Shown here: positions 27,482 to 35,342 of the stretch, piece by piece | How the letters are laid out: every line of letters begins with the position of its first letter | How positions within the stretch are numbered: the stretch's first letter is position 1 | Assembly: GCA_937919085.1 (NCBI GenBank) | Contig: CALFRN010000280.1 | Span: forward strand, 1 to 39,232 | DNA length: 39,232 bases | Source of the DNA: an uncultured Reyranella sp. | GTDB lineage: Bacteria; Pseudomonadota; Alphaproteobacteria; Reyranellales; Reyranellaceae | Direction of reading: 5' to 3' | The notes under the pieces: model-generated | What the model saw: the letters and a program-made list of their open reading frames with translations, nothing else | Told to the model about the DNA's origin: nothing | Databases searched by the model: none | Position numbers and translations under genes: made by a program

Positions 27482-28570
27482 ATGACCAAGCGAATCGGCA
27501 TCCTGACCAGCGGCGGCGACTGCGCCGGCCTCAATGCCGTTATTCGCGCCGTGACGTTGCGGGCGCATCATGGCTATGGCTGGAAGACGGTCGGGATCGG
27601 TTACGGCACCCTCGGTCTGCTCGAACGGCCGATCGATGCACGCGAACTCGATCCGACGCGGCTGGATGCGGCCTTGGCGCACCGCGGCGGCACCTTCCTC
27701 GGTAGCACGAACCGCGGCGATCCATTCGCCTTTCCCATGCCCGACGGCAGCGCCCGCGACCGCTCAGGGGAGATCGCCGACGCGATCACAAGCCTTGGCC
27801 TCGACGGAATGATCGGCGTCGGCGGCGACGGCAGCCTTGCCATCCTGCGGCGCCTGTTTGCACCCGTCGGCATTCCTTTCGTCGGCGTGCCCAAGACCAT
27901 CGACAACGATGTCGCCAACACCGAGCGTGCAGTCGGCTATTCGACGGCCATCGCCATCGCCACCGAGGCGCTCGATCGCCTGCAGCCGACCGGCGCCAGC
28001 CACGATCGCATCATGGTGCTGGAGGTAATGGGCCGTGACGCCGGGCACATCGCCATTGCTGCCGGCATTGCTGGTGGTGCAGACGTCGTGCTGATTCCCG
28101 AAATCGGCTGGCGGCTGGCGCATGTCACCCGTCACATCGCGACCTTGCGCGAGCGCGGGCGACGCGCGGCACTGGTGGTGGTGGCCGAGGCCGCCGGCAA
28201 GTCCGACGATCCGCCAGAGTCCGCCGGTGGACCGGCCGTCGACGCACCGGACCACCGTGGCATGGGCGCATGGCTGGCCGACCGGCTGGCGGCCGCGACT
28301 GGCGCTGAGGCGCGCGCCACCGTGCTGGGCCACGTCCAGCGCGGCGCCGAACCGACGGCCGAGGACCGGCTGCTCGCCGCGGCGCTCGGCGTCCGGGCGG
28401 TGGATGTTCTGGCGGCCGGCAAGGCCGACCGCATGGTGGCGTGGTGGAATCGCCAGGTGATCGACGTGCCGCTCGAAAAAGTGGTCGGCCGCTCACGCAC
28501 CGTCGATCCTGACGGCGCGCTCGTGCGCACCGCCCGCGCGCTCGGAATTTGCCTGGGCGATGCCGCCTAG
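27482..28570 (+). CDS. 6-phosphofructokinase, probably ATP-dependent, of the G104/K124 type
   Basis: Phosphorylates fructose 6-phosphate in glycolysis. The 362 residues contain 'ILTSGGDCAGLNAVIRAV', the donor-site motif 'GVGGDGSLAIL' (Gly117) and 'PKTIDNDV' (Lys138, catalytic Asp141), then 'EVMGRDAGHIA'. By the published rule, Gly in GGDG indicates ATP and Asp (GGDD) indicates pyrophosphate as donor, while Lys in PKTIDND is usual for pyrophosphate enzymes and Gly for classic bacterial ATP enzymes. The hybrid G/K set resembles plant and trypanosome ATP-PFKs. The start at 27482 follows GGAGG. Its stop overlaps the prmB-like stop by four bases. Confidence 0.88.
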   Translation: MTKRIGILTSGGDCAGLNAVIRAVTLRAHHGYGWKTVGIGYGTLGLLERPIDARELDPTRLDAALAHRGGTFLGSTNRGDPFAFPMPDGSARDRSGEIADAITSLGLDGMIGVGGDGSLAILRRLFAPVGIPFVGVPKTIDNDVANTERAVGYSTAIAIATEALDRLQPTGASHDRIMVLEVMGRDAGHIAIAAGIAGGADVVLIPEIGWRLAHVTRHIATLRERGRRAALVVVAEAAGKSDDPPESAGGPAVDAPDHRGMGAWLADRLAAATGAEARATVLGHVQRGAEPTAEDRLLAAALGVRAVDVLAAGKADRMVAWWNRQVIDVPLEKVVGRSRTVDPDGALVRTARALGICLGDAA

Positions 28571-29454
28571 AGATCGTCGCGGGAGATCCAGAACACTTCG
28601 CCCTCGCTCTGTTCGGTATCGAGCCACAGGAAGGGCAGGCGCGGATAGGCGGTCTCGAGCGACTTGCGGCCGCGGCCGATCTCGCACAGCAGGCTGCCGT
28701 TCTTCGTAAGATGCTTAGGCGCTTCTGCCAGGATGCGGTGCACGAGGTCGAGGCCGTCGCGGCCTGCGGCCAGCGCCATCCGCGGTTCGTGGCGGTACTC
28801 CGGCGGCAGCTTTGCCATGCCGCGCGCATCGACATAGGGCGGATTGCTGAGGATCAGATCGTAGCGGTTGCGGCCGAGCGGCTGGAAAAGATCGCCGCGG
28901 TACAGCGTGATGCGGTCGGCGAGCCGATGGGTCGCCACGTTGCGCCGCGCCAGGGCGAGCGCGCCGGGCGAGAGGTCGACGGCATCGATCCGGGCGCGTG
29001 GGAAGGCGAACGCGGCCAGGACGGCGAGGCACCCCGAGCCGGTGCAGAGGTCGAGCACGCGGCGGATGCCGCGCGGGTCACCGATCGGCAGCGTACCGCC
29101 TGCCAACAGGTCGCCGATGAAGGAGCGCGGGATCAGCGCCCGACGGTCGGCGTGGAAGCGCACGCCATGCATGTAGGCGGCGCCCACCAGGTAGGGCGCG
29201 GGCATACGCAGCGCCACGCGGGCATCGATCAGAGTGAGCAGGCGCGCGCGTTCGGCGGCGGTGGGTTTGAGGTCGAGCCACGGGTCGAGGCTGTGGATCG
29301 GCAGGCGCAGTGCCTCCAGCACCAGGAAGGCAGCTTCATCGACGGCGTTGGTGGTGCCGTGCCCGTAGGTGAGGCGGGCGGCGCGGAAGCGCCGGATCGC
29401 GAACCGGAAGAAATCTCCAAGGGTGGCGAGAGAAGGTTTGGTGGGGCGCGTCAT
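28567..29454 (-). CDS. prmB: Ribosomal protein L3 glutamine N5-methyltransferase (PrmB-like)
   Basis: SAM-dependent methyltransferase of the HemK/PrmB group, which methylates the side-chain amide of a glutamine. Residues about 1-120 form the helical substrate domain ('TLGDFFRFAIRRF', 'YGHGTTNAVDEAAFLVLEAL'). The SAM site follows ('VLDLCTGSGCLAVLAAFAFP', 'DAVDLSPGALALARRN') and the catalytic NPPY motif in 'LILSNPPYVDARGM'. 'GHGT' near the N-terminus and 'MHGVRFHADRRALIPRSFIG' favour PrmB over PrmC. 295 residues is the usual length. The start at 29454 is used; the ORF's extra 27 residues overlap the divergent gene. Confidence 0.9.
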   Translation of the reverse strand: MTRPTKPSLATLGDFFRFAIRRFRAARLTYGHGTTNAVDEAAFLVLEALRLPIHSLDPWLDLKPTAAERARLLTLIDARVALRMPAPYLVGAAYMHGVRFHADRRALIPRSFIGDLLAGGTLPIGDPRGIRRVLDLCTGSGCLAVLAAFAFPRARIDAVDLSPGALALARRNVATHRLADRITLYRGDLFQPLGRNRYDLILSNPPYVDARGMAKLPPEYRHEPRMALAAGRDGLDLVHRILAEAPKHLTKNGSLLCEIGRGRKSLETAYPRLPFLWLDTEQSEGEVFWISRDDL

Positions 29455-29474
29455 GCGAGCGTAGATTAGCGAAT

Positions 29475-29861
29475 ATGAACCGCCGCGCCTTCCTTTTCGG
29501 CTCGCTTGCCGCCGCGACCATGTCGAGCGCCGCATTGGCTGCGCCGGTTCTGCAGGTGATCTACATCGGCGGCTGGGATTGTCCGCCCTGTATCCAATGG
29601 AAGAACGCTCACAATGCCAGGTGGCTGGCCTCGCCAGAATTTCACAAGGTGACGTGGATCGAGGTCGAAGCGCCCAGGCTCAAGGAAGCCTATCAGGAGC
29701 GTTACTGGCCTGGCGATCTCAAGCCGGTCCTCGATCAGATCCCGCGCAAGAGCGGTACGCCGAGGTTCCTCATCGTCAAGGACGGCAGGATCGTGTCCAA
29801 CGAATTCGGCGTCAGCAAATGGGCGTCGACGATGACCGATCTCAAGAAATTGCTGGACTGA
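29475..29861 (+). CDS. Exported thioredoxin-like protein with CPPC motif
   Basis: A 128-residue protein. The N-terminus 'MNRRAFLFGSLAAATMSSAALA' has a twin arginine followed by a hydrophobic stretch, suggesting Tat or Sec export. The redox motif is 'GGWDCPPCIQWK' (Cys36-Cys39), and the later 'KSGTPRFLIVKDGRIV' carries the cis-Pro position of a thioredoxin fold. It is shorter than a full thioredoxin domain with signal. Likely a periplasmic thiol-disulfide reductant or scaffold; the partner is unknown. It diverges from prmB and is followed after four bases by the CoA transferase gene, so both may share a transcript. Confidence 0.75.
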   Translation: MNRRAFLFGSLAAATMSSAALAAPVLQVIYIGGWDCPPCIQWKNAHNARWLASPEFHKVTWIEVEAPRLKEAYQERYWPGDLKPVLDQIPRKSGTPRFLIVKDGRIVSNEFGVSKWASTMTDLKKLLD

Positions 29862-29865
29862 CACG

Positions 29866-31014
29866 ATGGGTGGTGCACTCGACGGACTTGTCGTTCTCGA
29901 TCTGACGACCCATCTGTCCGGCCCCTTTTGCGGCATGCAGCTTGCCGATCTCGGTGCCGACGTCATCAAGATCGAGAGCCCGCAAGGCGACGCCATGCGC
30001 GGCGCGCCGCCATTCGTCGAGGGCGAGTCCGCTCCCTTCATGCTGTGGAACCGCAACAAGCGCGGCATCAGGCTCGATCTCAAGAATACCGCAGACCTCG
30101 GAGTGTTCTGGGATCTGGTCGATGGCGCCGACGTCGTGCTGGAGAATTTCCGACCCGGCGTGATGGACAGGCTGGGAATCGGCTGGAAGGCGCTCAATGC
30201 GCGCAATCCGCGGCTGGTGTTGGGCTCGGTCTCGGGTTTCGGCCAGACCGGCCCCTATGCGAAGCGCGGTGGCTTCGACCTCATGATCCAGGCGATGTCG
30301 GGCCTGATGTCGGTGACCGGCCCCAAGGACGGACCGCCTTACCGCATTCCGCTGGCCATCTCCGATGTCGGCGCCGGCCTCTATCTCGCCGTCGGCGTTC
30401 TCGCCGCCTTGCAGGCGCGCCAGAAGACGGGACAGGGCCAGTGGGTCGAGACCTCGCTGCTCGAAGCCACCGTCTCGCTCGGTGTGTACGAAGCGGCGAA
30501 CTATTTCGCCAACGGCATCAGGCCGGAGAAGCTCGGCCAGGCGCATCGCGGCTCCTCGCCTTACCAGGTGTTCCAGACATCCGATGGCTGGCTCACCATC
30601 GGCGGCGCCCAGCAGAATTTTTTTCGCAGGCTTTGCGCCCTGGTCGGCAAGCCCGAGCTCGCCGACGATCCGCGGTTCAAGACCAACGCCTTGCGCGTGA
30701 AGAACAATGACCTGATCGTGGGACTCCTGCAGGCGGAAGTGCGCAAGCGCTCGACCGCCGATTGGATGGCAGCCCTGGAGGCCGAGGGCATTCCTGCCGG
30801 CCCGGTGCTGCACCACGACGAGGTCTTCGCCGATCCGCAGATCCTGGCGCGCGGTATGGTGGCCGAGGTCGACCATGCCAAGGCCGGCCGCCAGAAGACT
30901 CTGGGCGTGCCGCTGAAGATGTCGGCAACGCCGGGCAGCATCCGCCGTCCGGCGCCGACGCTCGGCCAGCACGATGCCGAGGTTCGCGCTGGAGCGAAAA
31001 AGAAGGGCTCCTAG
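29866..31014 (+). CDS. Class III CoA transferase (CaiB/BaiF family)
   Basis: Transfers CoA between carboxylic acids through a covalent aspartyl-CoA intermediate; cytosolic. The 382 residues begin 'GLVVLDLTTHLSGPFCGMQLADLGADVIKIE', the family N-terminal signature, and continue with 'GDAMRGAPPF', 'LWNRNKRGIRLDLKN', 'ENFRPGVMDRLG' and 'SVSGFGQTGPYAKRGGFDLMIQAMSGLM', where Asp138 is the expected nucleophile. C-terminal features ('EGIPAGPVLHHDEVFADPQILARGMV') also match. Acid and CoA donor are not predictable. It overlaps the convergent tiny lipoprotein gene by four bases. Confidence 0.92.
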   Translation: MGGALDGLVVLDLTTHLSGPFCGMQLADLGADVIKIESPQGDAMRGAPPFVEGESAPFMLWNRNKRGIRLDLKNTADLGVFWDLVDGADVVLENFRPGVMDRLGIGWKALNARNPRLVLGSVSGFGQTGPYAKRGGFDLMIQAMSGLMSVTGPKDGPPYRIPLAISDVGAGLYLAVGVLAALQARQKTGQGQWVETSLLEATVSLGVYEAANYFANGIRPEKLGQAHRGSSPYQVFQTSDGWLTIGGAQQNFFRRLCALVGKPELADDPRFKTNALRVKNNDLIVGLLQAEVRKRSTADWMAALEAEGIPAGPVLHHDEVFADPQILARGMVAEVDHAKAGRQKTLGVPLKMSATPGSIRRPAPTLGQHDAEVRAGAKKKGS

Positions 31015-31274
31015 TTCGAGCCTCGCCGCTGGTAGCGGTCGGGCACGCCGTCGCCGTTGGCGTCGCGGTCGTAGCGGTTGGGAACGCCGTCGCGGTCGTA
31101 GTCGCCATTGGGGCCGCGCCGCGAATAGTTGGTTTGCCCGCCGCTGTAGTAGGTGCCGTTGCTGTAGTAACCACGGTTGCTGCTGTAGGACGAGTTCGGA
31201 TAGCCGGAAGACTCGACGCAGCCTGCGGTCACGGCCACCAGGCCCGCCGCCACCAGCCATTTCATGTTACGCAT
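31011..31274 (-). CDS. Small lipoprotein with Asp-rich, calcium-loop-like tail
   Basis: Eighty-seven residues starting MRNMKWLVAAGLVAVTAGC: signal peptide and lipobox (TAGC), so Cys19 should be lipidated. The next 35 residues are Ser/Tyr/Asn/Gly-rich ('SSGYPNSSYSSNRGYYSNGTYYSGG'). The C-terminal third reads 'GPNGDYDRDGVPNRYDRDANGDGVPDRYQ', two DxDxDG-like loops reminiscent of thrombospondin type 3 calcium sites. The track lists it only as the end of a 503-residue shadow ORF; GGAGG six bases upstream of 31274 supports this start. Function unknown. It is probably an outer-membrane or periplasm-facing lipoprotein. Confidence 0.7.
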   Translation of the reverse strand: MRNMKWLVAAGLVAVTAGCVESSGYPNSSYSSNRGYYSNGTYYSGGQTNYSRRGPNGDYDRDGVPNRYDRDANGDGVPDRYQRRGSN

Positions 31275-31417
31275 GCTTGCCTCCATCGGACGCCCGTCGG
31301 AGAAACGGGCTTCCATGGAATGCGATACGACGGCGTCGATGGCGCCACGGCGGCGGGAAAATGAAGTTATGTAAAGCTGGCCGCGCGCAACTTTAGTGGG
31401 AATGCCGCATTGCTGCC

Positions 31418-32941
31418 TCAGAGCGCCCCGGGCGCGGGGCCGCGGCTCGCCTTGGCGTTGAGCTTGGGCGGATGGGTGACGATCGACTTCAGCGCCGGCG
31501 CCGGCTTCAGCAGCCGGGCGATGTTTGGCATCGGGCGGGCGAGGCCTGGGATGCTCTTGAAGGCCTGCTCCATGGCGTGCGCAGCCCCCAGCACCTCGCC
31601 GTCGCCGCGGAAGCGGCCGATCACTTGCAAGCCGAACGGCATCTTCCTGTGGTCGAGGCCGCAGGGAAGCGCCACCGCTGGGTTGCTGGCCAAGGTCACG
31701 AAATAGACCGACGCCATCCAGTGGTAGTAGTTGCGCAGCTTCTTGCCGTCCATCTCGTCGATGTAGAGCTGCTTCCACGGGAACGGCGAGAAGCCCACCG
31801 TCGGTCCCAGTACCAGGTCGTAGTCGCGATAAAGTTCCTGGAACCTGCGGAAGATCCGCGTCTGTTCGGCATGTGCCCAGGCGAAGTCGGCAAGGCTGAG
31901 CTTGGCGCCGATTTCGTAGTTGGCGATGATGTTGGGCCCGAGCATCTTGCGGTTGTTGGTGTAGGCTTCCTGGTAGCGCGACAGGAAGCCGACGGCGCGG
32001 ACCACGTCGAAGCAGCGGTCGGCCTCGCCATAGTCGATCTCGACCTTGTCGAGCCGGCGGAACAGCGGTTTCATTGCCTTCATCTTCGCGCGCATCGTGG
32101 CGCGGATGCCCTTCTCGATCGGCGCACCGCTGAAATCCTCGGTCCAGGCAACGCGAAGACTGCCGAGGTCGACCGGCCACGGTTCGGCGAAGGCCGCGCC
32201 ATCGATCGGAAAGCTGAGCGGATCCGCGTCGTGCTGGCCGATCTGCGTCGCGTAGAGCAGGCTGAGGTCGGCCACCGAGCGGCCCATCGGTCCCAGCACC
32301 GAGATCGGCGTCCAGCCCATGGCGCGGCGCTCGACGGCGACCATGCCGGGCGAGGGGCGGAAGCCGACGATGCCGCAATAGGCAGCGGGATTGCGCAGTG
32401 AGCCGCCGGTGTCGGAGCCGGTGCAGACCGGCAGCAGGTCGGTGGCCAGTGCCGCCGCCGAGCCGCCCGACGAGCCGCCCGCCGTCAGCGTCGTGTTGAA
32501 GGGATTGCCGGTGGCGCCCCACACAGGGTTGCGGCTGTTCGAGCCGGCACCGAACTCCGGCACGTTGGTCTTGCCGACAACCACGGCGCCGGCATCGCGC
32601 ACGCGGCGCACCATCACGTTGTCATAGGCCGGCACGTAGTCGCGATAGAGCGGCGAGCCGTAGGTCGTCAGCAGGTCCTTGGTTTCCTCAAGGTCCTTGA
32701 TGCCGGTCGGCAGCCCGTGCAGCAGCGGCAGCTCCTCGCCGCGGCGCACCGCGGTCTCGGCCGCCTTCGCCTCCTTGCGCGCCCGCGCCACGCACATGGC
32801 GGTGACGGCGTTCAGTCCCGGATTGACCTCCTCGATGCGCGCGAGGCAGGCCTCGAGCAGTTCGACCGGCGAAATTTCCTTGGTGCCGATGCGGCGGCGC
32901 ATCTCCACGGCAGACAGCGAAACCAGTTCTTGCTTTGACAT
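31418..32941 (-). CDS. Amidase (amidase signature family)
   Basis: Ser-cisSer-Lys amidohydrolase of 507 residues. The catalytic elements are Lys82 in 'HGLPTGIKDLEETK', the cis-Ser region 'LTAGGSSGGSAAALA' (about 152-165) and the nucleophile Ser181 in 'TGSDTGGSLRNPA'. The fold otherwise follows the family. 'VKRGEELPLLHG'-type and C-terminal 'GLDHRKMPFGLQVIGRFRGDGEVL' segments are typical of GatA/6-aminohexanoate-type and aryl-acylamidase relatives, so the substrate is open. No signal peptide. The start at 32941 is chosen; upstream residues of the 552-residue ORF are unrelated. Its start lies 25 bases from the preceding amidohydrolase stop, so the two are co-oriented and probably one operon. 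Confidence 0.9.
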   Translation of the reverse strand: MSKQELVSLSAVEMRRRIGTKEISPVELLEACLARIEEVNPGLNAVTAMCVARARKEAKAAETAVRRGEELPLLHGLPTGIKDLEETKDLLTTYGSPLYRDYVPAYDNVMVRRVRDAGAVVVGKTNVPEFGAGSNSRNPVWGATGNPFNTTLTAGGSSGGSAAALATDLLPVCTGSDTGGSLRNPAAYCGIVGFRPSPGMVAVERRAMGWTPISVLGPMGRSVADLSLLYATQIGQHDADPLSFPIDGAAFAEPWPVDLGSLRVAWTEDFSGAPIEKGIRATMRAKMKAMKPLFRRLDKVEIDYGEADRCFDVVRAVGFLSRYQEAYTNNRKMLGPNIIANYEIGAKLSLADFAWAHAEQTRIFRRFQELYRDYDLVLGPTVGFSPFPWKQLYIDEMDGKKLRNYYHWMASVYFVTLASNPAVALPCGLDHRKMPFGLQVIGRFRGDGEVLGAAHAMEQAFKSIPGLARPMPNIARLLKPAPALKSIVTHPPKLNAKASRGPAPGAL

Positions 32942-32966
32942 TCTTCCCCCCTGAACAGTTCGATCG

Positions 32967-34208
32967 TTATGGCCGGTGCAGCCGGACCGGCTCCCGCGTG
33001 ACGGTTCGCCGGCCGCGCTTGAAAGCCGCCAGCACCGGCGCCACGGTCCGCAGCGCCGTGATCGCGTCGGGCGCATCGAGCATCACCAGGTCGGCCGGTC
33101 CGCCGACGGCGATGCCGTAGTCAGTCTTGCGCATCAGCTTCGCCGCCGACGCCGTGGTCATGTCCCACAGAGCACGCACTTCGTCGTCGTTGCCGCGCTG
33201 CGTCACGATCGCATGCATGTTGACCTGCCGCAGGAGCTGACCGTCGCCGAACGGCGTGAACGGATTGAGGATGTTGTTGGACGCGACGGAGCAGGTCACC
33301 CCGCGCTCGGTAAGAAAGTTCAGGTCGACCACGTTGCGCGGCACGTTGTGGTCGGTGTGGCGGCCGCCGAGATAGAGGTCGGTCGCCGTGAGTACCGTGG
33401 CCGCGACGCCTGTGTCGGCCATGCGTCTGGCCACCTGGTCCAGGTCCTTGAACGGCACGGTCGCGAGCTTGCCGACATGGCCCACGGCGACGCGGCCGCC
33501 CCATTTGTATTTTTCCGTGAGGTCGCAGACCAGCAGCGTGTCGAGTTCCTCAGCCGAGGCGCCGCTGTCGAGATGCATGTCGATGTCGATGTCGAATTCG
33601 CGCGCCATCTCGAAGACGCGGTGGATCTGGGCGGCACGATCGCTGTCGTAGTTGGGGGCGGCGCCGACGACCGTGGCGCCGTTCTTCAGCGCCGCGATCA
33701 TCAGCTCGTCGGTGCCGGGATTGTTGGTCAGACCCTCCTGCGGCATCACGCAGACCTCGAGATCGATTGCCCACTTGTACTTGTCGATCAGCGCCTTGAC
33801 GCCTTCGACCCCGCGCAGGCCGACCTTGGGATCGACCTCGGCATGGGTGCGCATGCGCGTGGCGCCGTGGCTGATGCATTTCTCGATCGTGGCCGAGGCG
33901 CGTTCGATCACGTCCTCGACCGTGAAGGTGTGCTTGACCGCCGACACGCGCTCCATCGCGAGGTGCGGGTTGCGGCGGGTCGTGTGTTCGCAGCGGCCGA
34001 GGATGCAAGCCTTGTCCAGATGGATGTGGGTATCGACGAAGCCGGAGCAGACCAGCCGGCCACCGCCCTTGACCTCGTCCCTGGCGTTACCGCCTAGCTT
34101 GGGGGCCAGCGCGGCGATGCGGCCATCCTTGACGCCGATGTCGTTGGTCGGTTGAGCCGGTTTGGCGTCGGGCAGTCGCACATCACGCAAGACGAGATCG
34201 AAATCCAT
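32967..34208 (-). CDS. Cytosine-deaminase-like amidohydrolase with altered active site
   Basis: A 413-residue protein that aligns position by position with E. coli CodA as I remember it. HxH at 61/63 ('DTHIHLDKACI') and His212 ('DMHLDSGAS') match metal ligands, and His244 ('VGHVGKLA') matches the other active-site His. However, Ser215 replaces the catalytic Glu (217 in CodA) and Asn311 ('VASNNILNPFTPFGDG') replaces the metal-binding Asp (313). A canonical deaminase is therefore doubtful, and it may be a different hydrolase or a recently diverged enzyme. Two adjacent ATGs exist; the second (34208) is better spaced from GGAG. The gene is the first of the amidase operon and diverges from the Bug-protein gene. 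Confidence 0.8.
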   Translation of the reverse strand: MDFDLVLRDVRLPDAKPAQPTNDIGVKDGRIAALAPKLGGNARDEVKGGGRLVCSGFVDTHIHLDKACILGRCEHTTRRNPHLAMERVSAVKHTFTVEDVIERASATIEKCISHGATRMRTHAEVDPKVGLRGVEGVKALIDKYKWAIDLEVCVMPQEGLTNNPGTDELMIAALKNGATVVGAAPNYDSDRAAQIHRVFEMAREFDIDIDMHLDSGASAEELDTLLVCDLTEKYKWGGRVAVGHVGKLATVPFKDLDQVARRMADTGVAATVLTATDLYLGGRHTDHNVPRNVVDLNFLTERGVTCSVASNNILNPFTPFGDGQLLRQVNMHAIVTQRGNDDEVRALWDMTTASAAKLMRKTDYGIAVGGPADLVMLDAPDAITALRTVAPVLAAFKRGRRTVTREPVRLHRP

Positions 34209-34300
34209 CATCACTCCAGTCGCGCCGGCGGCCGGCACGCATGTTGCACCATGCCGTACGTCTTTGACAGTCCAACGGCTCCGGAGGCTTTGCAAATTCC

Positions 34301-35281
34301 ATGCTCTCGCGACGACAACTCCTGATCTCCACCACCGCCGCTGCCGCAGCGGCTCCCGGCATCGCCTCGGCGCAGACCACGGCCTGGCCGACCAAGCCGA
34401 TCCGCTGGATCGTCAACTTTCCGCCGGCCGGTGCTGCCGACATCATGTCGCGCGCCCTGGCGGAATGGTTCGGCACCAAGCTCGGCCAGCCGATCGTCGT
34501 CGAGAACAAGCCCGGCGCCGGCGGCATGCTGGGCGCCGATATCGTCGCCAAGGCGCGCGGTGATACGCATATCGTCATGATTTCCAGCGCCGCCTCGCAC
34601 GGCATCGGCCCCGTCCTCTACAAGGTCGTGCCCTACGATCCGCTGGCGGATTTCACGCATATCCGCCTGGTGGGCACCTTCTCAAGCGTGCTGGCGGTGA
34701 ACGCGAACTCGCCCGTGACCAGCGTCAAGGAGCTGGTCGACCTGGCTCGCGCCAAGCCCGGCGAGGTGACCTACGGTTCGGGCGGCAACGGCACCATGAA
34801 CCACCTCGTCGGCCAGCTTCTGGTGCGCGAGACGGGCGTGACCTTCACCCACATTCCCTATCGCGGCTCGGCTCCGGCCATGAACGATCTGCTGGGCGGG
34901 CAGATCACGGCGCTGATGGAAAGCCTGCCGACGGCGATGGGCTATTTTACGAGCAAGCGCATGCGGCCTCTGGCCGTCAGCGAGGCTGACCGCACGCCGA
35001 CCCTGCCGGAGACACCGACCTTCCGCGAGGCGGGATTTCCCGAGGTCGTGGCGACCAACTGGTTCGGCTTCTCGCTGCCGGCCGGCATCCCGCCGGAACT
35101 CGCCAAGCGCTGGGAAGCTGAAATCGCCGGGGCCCTGCAAAGCGCCGAGATCAAAGGGCAATTCGATCGACTCGGCATCCGTCCGGGAACGCTCGGCGCA
35201 GAAGGCTACACGGCACTGGTCCGTAGCGAGCTCGAGCGCTGGCGCGAGGTCATCCGCGCAGCAAATATTCGCGCCGACTGA
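34301..35281 (+). CDS. Bug/TctC-type extracytoplasmic solute-binding protein
   Basis: Periplasmic binding protein of the tripartite tricarboxylate transporter class, 326 residues. The N-terminus 'MLSRRQLLISTTAAAAAAPGIASAQ' has a twin-arginine start and a cleavable signal. The mature part opens 'WPTKPIRWIVNFPPAGAADIMSRALA', the Bug signature, with 'VVENKPGAGGMLGAD' and 'VTFTHIPYRGSAPAMNDLLGGQI' also standard. The ligand is usually a carboxylate or related small molecule. No TctA or TctB membrane gene is nearby, so this is an orphan receptor. Divergence from the amidase/amidohydrolase operon suggests it senses or captures their substrate. Confidence 0.93.
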   Translation: MLSRRQLLISTTAAAAAAPGIASAQTTAWPTKPIRWIVNFPPAGAADIMSRALAEWFGTKLGQPIVVENKPGAGGMLGADIVAKARGDTHIVMISSAASHGIGPVLYKVVPYDPLADFTHIRLVGTFSSVLAVNANSPVTSVKELVDLARAKPGEVTYGSGGNGTMNHLVGQLLVRETGVTFTHIPYRGSAPAMNDLLGGQITALMESLPTAMGYFTSKRMRPLAVSEADRTPTLPETPTFREAGFPEVVATNWFGFSLPAGIPPELAKRWEAEIAGALQSAEIKGQFDRLGIRPGTLGAEGYTALVRSELERWREVIRAANIRAD

Positions 35282-35342
35282 TTGCCCGGACCGATTGCCA
35301 GTTGTCTGCCTTTCGGCACAATGGGCGCCGGAGGAAACAATC

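Noticed and set aside
34264-34292. Perfect TTGACA -35 box ahead of the Bug-protein gene
   Set aside because: The 17-base-spaced -10 position is GCTTTG and the start codon is only nine bases further, leaving no sensible promoter.
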